DNA of 45,973 nucleotides from GCA-002712965 sp913048525 (GTDB lineage Bacteria; Chloroflexota; Dehalococcoidia; Lucifugimonadales; UBA826). Under the pieces are notes generated by a model that was not told where the DNA came from, ran no database searches, and was given only the letters and a program-made list of their open reading frames with translations. Below are positions 1 through 8,968 of this stretch, piece after piece (position 1 is the first letter of the stretch; each line of letters begins with the position of its first letter). Both the position numbers and the translations under genes were made by a program. The DNA lies in assembly GCA_913048525.1 (NCBI GenBank), contig CAJWWP010000009.1, positions 1 through 45,973 on the forward strand. Direction: 5' to 3'.

Positions 1-126
1 TTCAACATTTAGAGATTCCATTTTCTCTGCCGATGATATCCCCATAATAAACAGTACAAGAGAAACTGACACGAGTAACACACCAATTATAATGGTGGAA
101 ATCCCAACCCACTTTGAAGCAACCAT
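1..126 (-). CDS. N-terminal fragment of a membrane-anchored protein, runs off the left edge
   Basis: The minus strand opens with an ATG at 124-126 and stays open for 42 codons to the window edge. A purine-rich GGTAGG lies just upstream of the ATG as a ribosome-binding site. The peptide starts MVASKWVG, followed by about 22 hydrophobic residues (roughly 8-30) and then a charged stretch (AEKMES). This is the pattern of an uncleaved signal anchor or signal peptide. Only the anchor is visible, so no family can be named. A small secreted or membrane-attached protein with one N-terminal helix is the most that can be said. Confidence 0.55.
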   Translation of the reverse strand, partial: MVASKWVGISTIIIGVLLVSVSLVLFIMGISSAEKMESLNVE

Positions 127-273
127 GGCCTACCATTTGCCTGAAACGGACAAAATCACATTGTCCATATACCCTTTGGACGAAATTATATCAGTCGTTA
201 TGCTCAAAACATTAACACCATGAAAATCGGAACACTTTCACCGTGTCAAAAACACTTGGTAGATAATCTGTTG

Positions 274-307
274 AAAAAGAGATTTCAGTGAAGAGATCTC
301 TTTTTTT
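274..307. terminator. Bidirectional rho-independent terminator
   Basis: A perfect 10-bp stem, AAAAAGAGAT at 274-283 pairing with ATCTCTTTTT at 296-305, encloses a 12-nt loop. It has an A-tract on one side and a T-tract on the other, so it can terminate in both directions. It sits 25 nt past the stop of the small zinc-ribbon gene (minus strand) and separates it from the membrane-protein gene at the left edge. Confidence 0.75.
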
Positions 308-331
308 ATGTTTAGGCTAGTTTAAAAGTCG

Positions 332-544
332 TTATCGAATTCGTGGTGAATGAGCTGCCCCACTAGCAATTGGCTCATTCAAATACACATCCCCGTTGCG
401 GATTTTTATATTAAATCCACAGCTTGGGTTGCTACATACCCAGGCTTTGTAATGTATCGGTGCTCCTTGACTGCCAAAATCGGATAATGGTAATAAGTCA
501 CCGTCGCTGCATTCTTTGCAAGGCGGCCATACTTGGTCTGACAT
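332..544 (-). CDS. Small zinc-ribbon protein (70 aa)
   Basis: A 70-residue protein with two cysteine pairs, C9-x2-C12 (PCKEC) and a second near residues 37-42 (CSNPSC), spaced as in a rubredoxin-like or zinc-ribbon knuckle. The intervening segment contains HYKAWVC, typical of the strand leading into the second knuckle. The ATG at 542-544 follows a clear AAGGAGA ribosome-binding site. The gene is monocistronic, with its own promoter candidate upstream and a strong terminator downstream. I do not recognise a named family. A metal-binding regulator, RNA-binding or accessory protein are all possible. Confidence 0.7.
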   Translation of the reverse strand: MSDQVWPPCKECSDGDLLPLSDFGSQGAPIHYKAWVCSNPSCGFNIKIRNGDVYLNEPIASGAAHSPRIR

Positions 545-560
545 AAATTATTCTCCTTAA

Positions 561-621
561 ATCACCATAGTTGGTGATATTCCAGTTAACAAATATATCA
601 GGATTGTGACAAATTTAACAA
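561..621 (-). promoter_or_regulatory. Promoter and leader palindrome of the zinc-ribbon gene
   Basis: Read on the minus strand there is TTGTTA (616-621), an 18-nt spacer and TATATT (592-597), a fair sigma-70-type promoter. Between the -10 and the ribosome-binding site lies a 6-bp inverted repeat, ATCACC (561-566) with GGTGAT (573-578). It could be an operator or a small mRNA hairpin next to the ribosome site. Both calls are pattern-based only. Confidence 0.35.
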
Positions 622-729
622 GGCTAAACCACGCAAATTTTTCAAGTTTTCTCTCTTGGATCTAATTTTCAGTTTGAAAAGTTAAGTTTATTGGCTGTTT
701 TGATTGTTCTAAATATTATTGTTCTGTGA

Positions 730-1572
730 CTAGTATTTTATTTTGAATACCGTCGCAGCAATTTCGCCATATATCAACGTTTTATCTTCATCACTAAATA
801 ATTGGTTATTTAACATTTTTAGGATTTTCTTCTGGTCTATGAGGGGATAATCTGAACCAAACAGTATTTTTTTTGCACCTACTATGTTGAGCGACGCACT
901 GAATATTTCATTTTTATAAAGCAGAGGAGTCGCTGCTGTGTCATAGAACACGTTGCTCATTAGCGCACTTACTTCTTTCATCATCTCATAAAATATAAGT
1001 CCACCTCCCCAGTGAGCCAAAATTATTTTGTTATCTGGGAAATTTTGGACTAACTTCTCGAGCTCTTGAGGATTAGTTTGTCCTTTACCGGGATACAGGT
1101 GTCCAACAGGCTCAGAACTGTGTACAACCAATGGAAAGTTCTCAGCTGCTAACATCTTCATGTAGGGATCAAAAAAATGGAATGGTTTTCCCGACATGCC
1201 CTGTTCTGAAATATGTATCTCACCAAATCCATGACTGCCAATAGAAATACAACGTTCAGCCTCGTAAATACCTATATCTCCATGTTGTGGCGTAATTCCT
1301 GTCACAGGAACCAGTCTTCCATCCGAATTAATGTGGGACTCCATTAAGTAGTCATTCACATAGCTATTAAATGAATGATCAGCCCAACCCATGCCCATCA
1401 CTACAGAAAAATCGACGTTATTCTGATCCATCGAATTTAATAGTGAGTCAGCTGTACTCAGCTTTCCCCCATTGTGGAAAAGGTTACATAACGTTTTATC
1501 GTTAGACATGAATTTAGGCATATCTGAAATTACGTCTGGAGGAAGTATGTGGGTGTGGCTATCAATGATCAA
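730..1572 (-). CDS. Amidohydrolase family 2 (ACMSD-like) metal-dependent hydrolase/decarboxylase
   Basis: A 280-residue TIM-barrel amidohydrolase. The visible signature is the N-terminal metal-binding HTH in DSHTHILPP (residues 4-12), a mid-protein VVHSSEP, the HWGGG motif after strand 6 (LAHWGGG) and the C-terminal metal-ligand aspartate in GSDYP. This order is typical of the amidohydrolase-2 family (ACMSD, gamma-resorcylate decarboxylase, 4-oxalomesaconate hydratase relatives), which acts on small aromatic or carboxylated compounds in the cytosol. The start is a TTG at 1570-1572: an in-frame TAG lies seven codons upstream, and AGGAAG sits about 9 nt before the TTG, so no ATG start is available. 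The substrate cannot be told from the sequence. Confidence 0.85.
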   Translation of the reverse strand: MIIDSHTHILPPDVISDMPKFMSNDKTLCNLFHNGGKLSTADSLLNSMDQNNVDFSVVMGMGWADHSFNSYVNDYLMESHINSDGRLVPVTGITPQHGDIGIYEAERCISIGSHGFGEIHISEQGMSGKPFHFFDPYMKMLAAENFPLVVHSSEPVGHLYPGKGQTNPQELEKLVQNFPDNKIILAHWGGGLIFYEMMKEVSALMSNVFYDTAATPLLYKNEIFSASLNIVGAKKILFGSDYPLIDQKKILKMLNNQLFSDEDKTLIYGEIAATVFKIKY

Positions 1573-1741
1573 ATAAGCGATCTTCCTAATCTAAAGCAAA
1601 AACTAAGCGGCATTCAAACATTTTCACTATTGGTCTAGCTGAGGTTGCATTGTCGCATCGCGAAAGCGCGTGATTCGTATTTCCATAGTGCGGAGATTTG
1701 AATTTAATTCGCGGGATTGATTTGAGTCTTAATGGGACGGG

Positions 1742-1782
1742 AAAAGGGTGTTCATCATTTTACGACTAATGGACACCCTTTT
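1742..1782 (-). terminator. Rho-independent terminator after the 2-hydroxyacid dehydrogenase
   Basis: AAAAGGGTGT at 1742-1751 pairs perfectly with ACACCCTTTT at 1773-1782 around a 21-nt loop. On the minus strand the stem ends in TTTT. It lies just past the stop codon of the dehydrogenase, so it most likely ends that transcript. The remainder of the spacer (1573-1741) shows nothing I can assign. Confidence 0.65.
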
Positions 1783-1788
1783 TGGGGA

Positions 1789-2805
1789 CTAATCCCTCGT
1801 AGCTGGGGTTCTTAAATCAATTTTGGCTCTAACTTCTGGGTTGACCAAAGACATTGGCCAAGTTCCGTTTAATAGTCGTGCAGCTTCTTGTCCTACCTGG
1901 ACTTGGGAAGCCACTCTGGATCTACTAGAGCTGCCAGCGGAATGAGGGGTAACCATCACGTTTTCCATCTTGAACAATGGGTTGTCTGGAGAGGTAGGTT
2001 CGACCTCGAATACGTCTAATCCTGCTCCGGCTATTTCTCCATTTTGCAGTGCCGCTATAAGTGCTTCCTCATCGACAGTTCCACCTCTGCACGTGTTTAC
2101 GAAATATGCTGAAGTTTTCATGGCTTTAAAAAAATCAGCCCCTACCAGCTTGGTTGTTTGATTGTTCAGAGGAGTATGCATGGAGACAAAGTCAGAATTC
2201 TGAGCCACGTCATTAAGGCTTGGCCTCAATTCAACCCTGTATTCTCTAGCTATCCATGGTTGAACGTAGGGGTCATAGGCAATAACTGTCATTCCCAATG
2301 CTTGTGCTTTTCGTGCTACTGCCCTTCCTATATTCCCAAGTGACACAAGGCCAAGCACCTGATCTGTGATCTGGGCCATTGGCATCAAAGCAGCCCTGGT
2401 GTCCGGGCCCCATTTGCCGGACTTGGTCAGGTCATTGAGTATAGTTAATTTTTTAGCGCATGATAGTAGTAGCATTATGGCATGATTTGAGACTTCCTCT
2501 GTACAAAAACCTGCTGTGTTGACAACCATCAGTGACTGGTCTGTTGCGGCTTCATGGTCGATGTGATTAAACCCATGACCAAAGCTCACCACAGCTTGGG
2601 CACCATCTATCTCTTCAATAACACTACGAGACATCTCGACGCCTTGATTGATTATGACGTCTGCCCCTTTAACAGCCTCTATGGTTTCACCGTCACTCTT
2701 ACAAACATAAGCATCAAACTCGTGATCAACACCTTCGAGTTGTTGTTTTACAAAGTCATTATCCGGTTCTCCTGCAGAAATATATGCCACTCGTAGTTTA
2801 CTCAT
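1789..2805 (-). CDS. D-isomer-specific 2-hydroxyacid dehydrogenase (phosphoglycerate dehydrogenase-like)
   Basis: A 338-residue NAD-dependent dehydrogenase of the D-2-hydroxyacid family. The Rossmann fingerprint is GLVSLGNIGRAVARKAQALG (about residues 152-171), followed by an acidic residue at the end of strand 2 (AYDPY) that favours NAD over NADP. The catalytic arginine is in NTCRGGTVDEEAL, the glutamate follows in VFEVEP and the histidine is in VTPHSAGSSS. The family interconverts D-2-hydroxyacids and 2-oxoacids. The length fits a catalytic-plus-NAD core without the ACT domain of classical SerA, so the substrate (glyoxylate, hydroxypyruvate, phosphoglycerate or other) is open. The ATG follows a strong AGGAGG. 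It stands alone upstream of gltD in its own transcript. Confidence 0.85.
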   Translation of the reverse strand: MSKLRVAYISAGEPDNDFVKQQLEGVDHEFDAYVCKSDGETIEAVKGADVIINQGVEMSRSVIEEIDGAQAVVSFGHGFNHIDHEAATDQSLMVVNTAGFCTEEVSNHAIMLLLSCAKKLTILNDLTKSGKWGPDTRAALMPMAQITDQVLGLVSLGNIGRAVARKAQALGMTVIAYDPYVQPWIAREYRVELRPSLNDVAQNSDFVSMHTPLNNQTTKLVGADFFKAMKTSAYFVNTCRGGTVDEEALIAALQNGEIAGAGLDVFEVEPTSPDNPLFKMENVMVTPHSAGSSSRSRVASQVQVGQEAARLLNGTWPMSLVNPEVRAKIDLRTPATRD

Positions 2806-2926
2806 GTTGCTGTCCTCCTTTTTTTATCAATACGTTTAATTTCTCAGCATTAGGGCCTCTAGCAAATTAAAATGCCCCATCCGATGTCTCTATAGATTCA
2901 ACTGTTTTCATAAATCGTTTATCACC

Positions 2927-4384
2927 CTAGTAGGTGCTTGCAGATCTGGGAAGATTGGACACTCCCATCAAATATTTGTCTACCCCACGTGCGGCTTCCC
3001 GACCTTCTGCAAGGGCCCAGACAACGAGTGATTGGCCCCTTGACATATCTCCAGCTGCGAACACACCGTCAATGCTCGTCATTTTATCTATATTGGTTTT
3101 TACGTTGCCTCGGGGGTCCAGTTCAACTTTGAGATTTGCTATCATACCTTCATGTTCTGGATGTACGAATCCCATAGCTAGAAGAACCAGATCTGTTTCC
3201 AACTCGAATTCACTACCTTCCTGTTCGATCATTAAAGGCCTACCAGTCTCATCGGACTCTCCCCATTCGAGTCTTACTCCGTGTAGATGCTTTAGTTTCC
3301 CATCCTGTCCCGAAAATTTTTTTGTGAGAATGTTGTAATCCCTATTTCCGCCTTCTTCGTGCGAAGAAGATGTCCTGAGTGTCATAGGCCAGTTGGGCCA
3401 CATATCATTTTCGGACCTTTCTGTAGGAGGTTCAGGTAATAGCTCTAATTGGTAGACTATTTCGGCTCCCTGCCGGTGTGCTGTTCCTAGACAGTCTGAT
3501 CCAGTATCGCCCCCTCCCAGTATAACCACACGTTTTCCTTCTGCTGAGATTCGTTCTGAGGGATCAATGGAATCTCCTCTGTTTATCTCGTTCTGTTGCG
3601 TCAAGTAATCCATCGCGAAATGCACGCCTTCCAAATCTCTACCTTCTACTGGTAGGTCTCTTGGTATCGTGGAACCACCAGTCAGTAAGACAGCGTCATT
3701 AGATTTCCTCAAATCTTCAATAGCTACATTTCTACCGACGTAAGCGTTTGTAATGAACGTGATTCCTTCCTGTTCCATCTGATCTACTCGTCTCTGGACT
3801 ATATTTTTCTCCAATTTGAAATCTGGAATTCCCAAACGCAGCAACCCACCTATCGCGTCAGATTTTTCATACACAGTGACTTGATGTCCCGCCCGGTTAA
3901 GTTGCTGGGCCGACGCTAATCCCGCTGGTCCTGATCCGACTACGGCTACTTTTTTACCGGTTCTTGATATTGGAGGTAATGGTCGAATCCACCCATTTTT
4001 CCAGCCCTCATCAGATATGGCCTTTTCAATATATTCTATGGTAACCGGGTCTTCATTTATGTTGAGCACGCAGGATTGTTCACAGGGAGCTGGACATATT
4101 CTCCCCGTGAATTCTGGGAAGTTGTTGGTCGAATGAAGTTCAGTGAGGGCTTCTTCCCACATGTTTTTATATACCAGATCATTGAAATCTGGAATTATGT
4201 TTCCCAATGGGCATCCACTCATGCAGAAAGGAACCGCACAATTCATACATCTGCTTCCTTGCAGACCAGCTTTTTCTGTGCTCCATTCCTCATAGAATTC
4301 GCTATAGTTTCCTATACGGACTGTGACTGGAAGAGTCTCCGGAGTTTCTCGGTGAAATTCTTTGAACCCTGTCGTCTTACCCAT
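2927..4384 (-). CDS. gltD: Glutamate synthase small subunit (GOGAT beta)
   Basis: The 485-residue beta subunit of NADPH-type glutamate synthase takes electrons from NAD(P)H through FAD and iron-sulfur clusters to the large subunit. The N-terminal ferredoxin-like region carries C46, C49, C54 and C58 (CMNC, then FCMSGC) and a second set in GRICPAPCEQSC. The FAD-binding fingerprint is VAVVGSGPAGLASAQQL and the NAD(P)H-binding one is VVILGGGDTGSDC. A C-terminal GVFAAGDMSRGQ closes the FAD site. The length matches the family (about 470-490). The ATG overlaps the end of gltB by 8 nt, so the two are translationally coupled and made as one complex. Confidence 0.97.
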   Translation of the reverse strand: MGKTTGFKEFHRETPETLPVTVRIGNYSEFYEEWSTEKAGLQGSRCMNCAVPFCMSGCPLGNIIPDFNDLVYKNMWEEALTELHSTNNFPEFTGRICPAPCEQSCVLNINEDPVTIEYIEKAISDEGWKNGWIRPLPPISRTGKKVAVVGSGPAGLASAQQLNRAGHQVTVYEKSDAIGGLLRLGIPDFKLEKNIVQRRVDQMEQEGITFITNAYVGRNVAIEDLRKSNDAVLLTGGSTIPRDLPVEGRDLEGVHFAMDYLTQQNEINRGDSIDPSERISAEGKRVVILGGGDTGSDCLGTAHRQGAEIVYQLELLPEPPTERSENDMWPNWPMTLRTSSSHEEGGNRDYNILTKKFSGQDGKLKHLHGVRLEWGESDETGRPLMIEQEGSEFELETDLVLLAMGFVHPEHEGMIANLKVELDPRGNVKTNIDKMTSIDGVFAAGDMSRGQSLVVWALAEGREAARGVDKYLMGVSNLPRSASTY

Positions 4385-7300
4385 CTGTTGAAGCCGCCAT
4401 TTTACTTTTGGGGGTTTTCATTTCTTGTAGAATTCGCTTGTAGTCGTTCGGCATCACTTTTATAAAACGAGGAAGTGTCTCATCCCAGGTTTTTAGGATT
4501 CTGATGCCGTTTGAACTGCCAGTGAAATCTGCATGAGCCTTTATCATTCTATGTAGGTCTTTAATGTCGGAGGGATCGGTTACTTGTTCCAGGCTAACGA
4601 GCCCTGGATTGCAGAGGGATTCAAATTCTCCAGATTCATCCAGTACATATGCCTCTCCGCCACTCATTCCGGCAGCGAAATTTCTGCCGGTGGAACCCAG
4701 AATAACTACTTTGCCTCGCGTCATGTACTCGCAACCGTGATCTCCCACGCCTTCAACGACCGCCTCTGCGCCACTATTGCGGACCGCAAAACGCTCACCA
4801 GCTATTCCTCTAATGAATACTTGTCCTGAAGTAGCCCCATATAAGGCTACATTTCCGATAATTATATTTTCTTCTGGGATGAACTTTGACCCCATTGGAG
4901 GCTTTATCACTACCTTTCCACCGGATAATCCTTTACAAAAATAGTCGTTAGCATCTCCATTCAATTCGACAGCGATACCTTTGGATAAGAAAGCTCCGAA
5001 GCTTTGTCCCCCTGAACCATCAAACTTCAGTTTGATCGTCTCGTCTGGCAACCCAGCTTCACCATATTTCTTGGCAATTTCATGACTCAGAATGGTCCCT
5101 ACGGTTCTGTTTGAATTATCTATAACTTTCCTGATCACTACCTTTTTGCCATGTTCCAGTGCGGGCCTGGCTTTATCCACTAATTCTAAATCCAGGGCTT
5201 TTTCAAGGCCATGATCCTGATCAGTAACGCAGTGTCTTGCCACGCCTTCCGGTACCTTGGGATCATGTAGTAGGTTTGTGAAATCTATACCTTTGGCTTT
5301 CCAGTGATTGATAGCTTTGGACCCATCTAATAAATCCACTCTACCTACCATTTCAGCGATGGTCTTAATTCCAAGTTGTGCCATGATTTGTCTGAGATGT
5401 TCTGCTATGAAAAAGAAATAATTAATTACGTGCTCAGGTTCCCCGGCGAATTTTTTTCTCAGATCCGGGTCCTGGGTAGCTATGCCAACAGAACAGGTAT
5501 TCAAGTGACATTTTCGCAGCATTATGCATCCCATTGAAATCAGAGGTCCCGTAGCCAATCCAAACTCTTCAGCTCCAAGGAGACACGCAATAGCCACGTC
5601 TCTGCCGGTTTTAATTTGTCCGTCAGTTTGAACGACGATTCGTCCCCTCAAATCATTCATCACCAAAACTTGCTGAGTTTCTGCTACTCCAAGTTCCCAC
5701 GGGAGTCCCGCATGCTTTATAGAGGATTCGGGTGAAGCCCCAGTGCCTCCACTATGGCCGCTTATTAAAACCACATCTCCATGACCTTTTGAAACACCTG
5801 CAGCTATTGTCCCAACTCCTGATTCTGCAACCAGTTTGACATGTACACGGGCACTTGGATTTGAATTTTTAAGATCATGAATAAGTTGGGCGAGGTCTTC
5901 GATCGAATATATATCATGATGCGGCGGTGGAGAAATCAGTTCGACACCAGGTGTTGAGTTTCTAACTTTTCCTATGTATTCATCCACCTTGTGTCCGGGT
6001 AATTGTCCACCTTCACCAGGTTTTGCTCCCTGAGCCATTTTAATCTGTAAGTCTTTAGCGCTACTGAGGTAGTTAATTGACACCCCGAATCTGCCCGAGG
6101 CCACTTGTTTAACAGCGCTATTTCTGGAGTCGCCATTGTCGTCTAGAACGTAGCGGGCAGAATCCTCTCCTCCCTCTCCAGTGTTACTTCTTGCTCCTAT
6201 TCGATTCATAGCCACAGCCATGGTTTCATGGGCTTCCCGACTTATTGAGCCCAACGATATGGCCCCTGTCGCAAATCTTTTTACTATTTCTGAAGCAGGT
6301 TCCACTTCAATAATAGGGATTGGATTTTCCACTTCTTTGAACTCTAGAAGTCCCCTAATCGTGCTGAGCCGTCTACTTTCCTTGTCAACAGATTCAGCAA
6401 ATTGCTCGTAGCTGTTCCACTCGTTATTTTTCACTGCATGTTGCAAGGCCGTTATAGTTTTAGGGTTCCACATGTGGAACTCGCCGTCACGCCGCCATTG
6501 ATATTGGCCGCCAGGTTTAATCTCCAAAGTCCCGTTCATTCGTGTTGTTTCATATCCTGACTTATGTCGTGCAATGGCTTCCTGCTCCAATTCATCAAGG
6601 CCGATGCCTCCGATACGAGAAGGAGTAGAAGTAAAGTATTCGTCTATTAATTCTTCGTTTAGTCCAATAGCTTCAAATATCTGGGCTCCACGATAACTTT
6701 GGATGGTGGAAATTCCCATTTTTGACATGGTTTTTAATATTCCCTTGTGGCAAGCTTCCAAATAATTTTTTTCCCCTTGTGCGGGGGATATATTTTTTGA
6801 AAATTCTCCGGTTTCTATCTGGGTTTTTAAGGTTTCGAAGGCCAGATAGGGGTTTACAGCGCCGGCACCAAAACCTATCAGTAGTGAAAAATGGGCTACT
6901 TCTCGGGCCTCACCGGTTTCAATTACGAGACCAACTTTCGTACGGGTCCCCTCCCTTATTAGGTGGTGATGAATACCGGCGGTAGCTAGCAGACTAGGGA
7001 TAGGTGCATTTTTACTATCAACGCCTTGATCAGAAAGGATTAAAATAGAAGCGCCTTCCTCTACTGCTAAGGATGCTTCTGTTCTGACGCGGTCCATTCC
7101 GTTCTTAAGACCTGATTTTTCATTAGGATTAAATAAAGTTGATATTGTTTTTGATTTGAACCCTTCGATGGGGCATTCTTTTATTTTTATGAGATCGTCA
7201 TTGCTAATGACTGGTTTTCGGATCGTAATCTGCCTGCAGTGTTCAGGAGTCTCCTTAAAAATATTTCGCTCTTCACCTATTGTTCCCACGAGAGAAGTCA

Positions 7301-8936
7301 CAAGTTCTTCTCGGATTGCGTCCAGCGGTGGGTTGCTAACCTGTGCAAATAATTGTTTGAAGTAATTGAATAATACTGGGCTTTCGTCGGATAGAAACGC
7401 CAGCGGGGTGTCGTTTCCCATCGACCCCGTTGGTTCATATGCGTTTAGTGCCATGGGTTCCATCAATATTCTGAAATCTTCAAGAGAATAGCCAAAGGTG
7501 TTCTGTTTAGCTGGGAGACCATCTTGGTCGTAATTTTTTGCTGGGTTGGGGGTTGGAAGATCTTCTAAATAAATTTTGTTTTGTTCCAGCCATTTACCAT
7601 AAGGTTTTCGGCCAGCGAGGCCTTTTTTCAGTTCAGCATCATTTATAATCTTGCCTTTATCTGTGTCGAGGAGAAACATTCTTCCAGGGTAGATACGTTC
7701 CTTTAGCATTATTTTTTCAGGTGGGATATCTATGACACCGGTTTCAGAGGCCATTACAAGGAGTCCGTCTGAAGTTATTAGGTACCTACATGGTCTTAAA
7801 CCATTTCTATCTAGCACGGCACATATCTTCTTACCATCGGTTCCAATAACCAGGGCAGGTCCATCCCATGGTTCCATAATACTTGAATGATATTCATAGA
7901 AGTCCTTTTTGCTTTGGTCCATTGGGATGTGGTCTCCCCAGGCTTCTGGAATAAGCATCATCATGGAATGCTCAATGGTTCGCCCGGTAGCAATTAGGAG
8001 TTCAAGGGCGTTGTCTAGAGATGCGGTGTCGCTCTGCCCATTTTTTATGATGGGTACTAGTTCTTGAGCATCTCTTCCTGGGATGTCCGACTCAAAGACT
8101 TTTTCCCTTGACGACATCCAATTGACATTTCCCCTATGCGTGTTTATCTCACCGTTGTGTATGACGTATCTATACGGGTGGGCTAACTTCCAACTACCTA
8201 AAGTATTTGTGCTGAATCTTGAATGTACCAATGCGAACGAGGATCTAAAATTGTTATTAGCTAAGTCAAGATAAAATTCTTGCAACTGATGCGCCATTAC
8301 CAATCCCTTGTACACAATTTTGTTGCAGGAAAGGGAACAAATATAAAAGTCTTCTGCTTGAGATAAAAATAGATTTTCAACAGATTTCTCGATCTTTCTT
8401 CGGAGGGCATATAGCGCGAATTCAAAGTCTTCATTAGCAAGACTGGAATTGGGTGTAACGAAAAATTGTGTGATCATGGGCCGGCTGGCATTGGCAAGCA
8501 CACCTATTTTTGAAGGGTCTATGGGTACTTCGCGCCATGTAAGGAGAGACATACCTTCTGATTCTACGCAGGATTGGATCGTTTTCATGCATTTCTCAAA
8601 TTCCGTATTTTCGGAAGGTAGGAATGCCATGCCTACACCATAATCACCAGTGTCAGGAAGAATACTGCCCATATGCTCTAGTTCCAGAGCGAAAAATTCA
8701 TGTGGCATCTGGATGAGTATTCCTGCTCCATCGCCAGTTTCTGGATCAGCTCCCGTAGCTCCTCGGTGACCCAAATTACAAAGTGCCTCAAGACCTTGGT
8801 CAACTATCTCATGCGATTTAATGCCTTCGATATTCGCGACCATCCCAACACCGCATGCGTCGTGTTCAAACGACGGATCATACAGACCTTGCTTTGCCGG
8901 CTTAGGTAGATCCGGGTGGTTATATTTATTCTGCAT
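4377..8936 (-). CDS. gltB: Glutamate synthase large subunit (GOGAT alpha)
   Basis: A 1519-residue protein of full family length. A short propeptide precedes the class II amidotransferase nucleophile C28 (ACGVGM), which should be exposed by processing. The N-terminal glutaminase domain is followed by the central domain and the FMN-binding synthase barrel (GAKPGEGGQLPGHKV, then the VLISGHSGGTG loop). The 3Fe-4S cluster cysteines lie in CIMLRKCHLNTC. A C-terminal beta-helix domain has the usual glycine-rich repeats (GNVALYGATSGQ). It converts glutamine plus 2-oxoglutarate to two glutamates. The ATG follows AGGAAACAT. It lies directly downstream of a glutamine synthetase, so the GS-GOGAT cycle is physically linked. 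Confidence 0.98.
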   Translation of the reverse strand: MQNKYNHPDLPKPAKQGLYDPSFEHDACGVGMVANIEGIKSHEIVDQGLEALCNLGHRGATGADPETGDGAGILIQMPHEFFALELEHMGSILPDTGDYGVGMAFLPSENTEFEKCMKTIQSCVESEGMSLLTWREVPIDPSKIGVLANASRPMITQFFVTPNSSLANEDFEFALYALRRKIEKSVENLFLSQAEDFYICSLSCNKIVYKGLVMAHQLQEFYLDLANNNFRSSFALVHSRFSTNTLGSWKLAHPYRYVIHNGEINTHRGNVNWMSSREKVFESDIPGRDAQELVPIIKNGQSDTASLDNALELLIATGRTIEHSMMMLIPEAWGDHIPMDQSKKDFYEYHSSIMEPWDGPALVIGTDGKKICAVLDRNGLRPCRYLITSDGLLVMASETGVIDIPPEKIMLKERIYPGRMFLLDTDKGKIINDAELKKGLAGRKPYGKWLEQNKIYLEDLPTPNPAKNYDQDGLPAKQNTFGYSLEDFRILMEPMALNAYEPTGSMGNDTPLAFLSDESPVLFNYFKQLFAQVSNPPLDAIREELVTSLVGTIGEERNIFKETPEHCRQITIRKPVISNDDLIKIKECPIEGFKSKTISTLFNPNEKSGLKNGMDRVRTEASLAVEEGASILILSDQGVDSKNAPIPSLLATAGIHHHLIREGTRTKVGLVIETGEAREVAHFSLLIGFGAGAVNPYLAFETLKTQIETGEFSKNISPAQGEKNYLEACHKGILKTMSKMGISTIQSYRGAQIFEAIGLNEELIDEYFTSTPSRIGGIGLDELEQEAIARHKSGYETTRMNGTLEIKPGGQYQWRRDGEFHMWNPKTITALQHAVKNNEWNSYEQFAESVDKESRRLSTIRGLLEFKEVENPIPIIEVEPASEIVKRFATGAISLGSISREAHETMAVAMNRIGARSNTGEGGEDSARYVLDDNGDSRNSAVKQVASGRFGVSINYLSSAKDLQIKMAQGAKPGEGGQLPGHKVDEYIGKVRNSTPGVELISPPPHHDIYSIEDLAQLIHDLKNSNPSARVHVKLVAESGVGTIAAGVSKGHGDVVLISGHSGGTGASPESSIKHAGLPWELGVAETQQVLVMNDLRGRIVVQTDGQIKTGRDVAIACLLGAEEFGLATGPLISMGCIMLRKCHLNTCSVGIATQDPDLRKKFAGEPEHVINYFFFIAEHLRQIMAQLGIKTIAEMVGRVDLLDGSKAINHWKAKGIDFTNLLHDPKVPEGVARHCVTDQDHGLEKALDLELVDKARPALEHGKKVVIRKVIDNSNRTVGTILSHEIAKKYGEAGLPDETIKLKFDGSGGQSFGAFLSKGIAVELNGDANDYFCKGLSGGKVVIKPPMGSKFIPEENIIIGNVALYGATSGQVFIRGIAGERFAVRNSGAEAVVEGVGDHGCEYMTRGKVVILGSTGRNFAAGMSGGEAYVLDESGEFESLCNPGLVSLEQVTDPSDIKDLHRMIKAHADFTGSSNGIRILKTWDETLPRFIKVMPNDYKRILQEMKTPKSKMAASTDG

Positions 8937-8968
8937 ATGTTTCCTGAACTAATTCCTATCGTGCCAAT

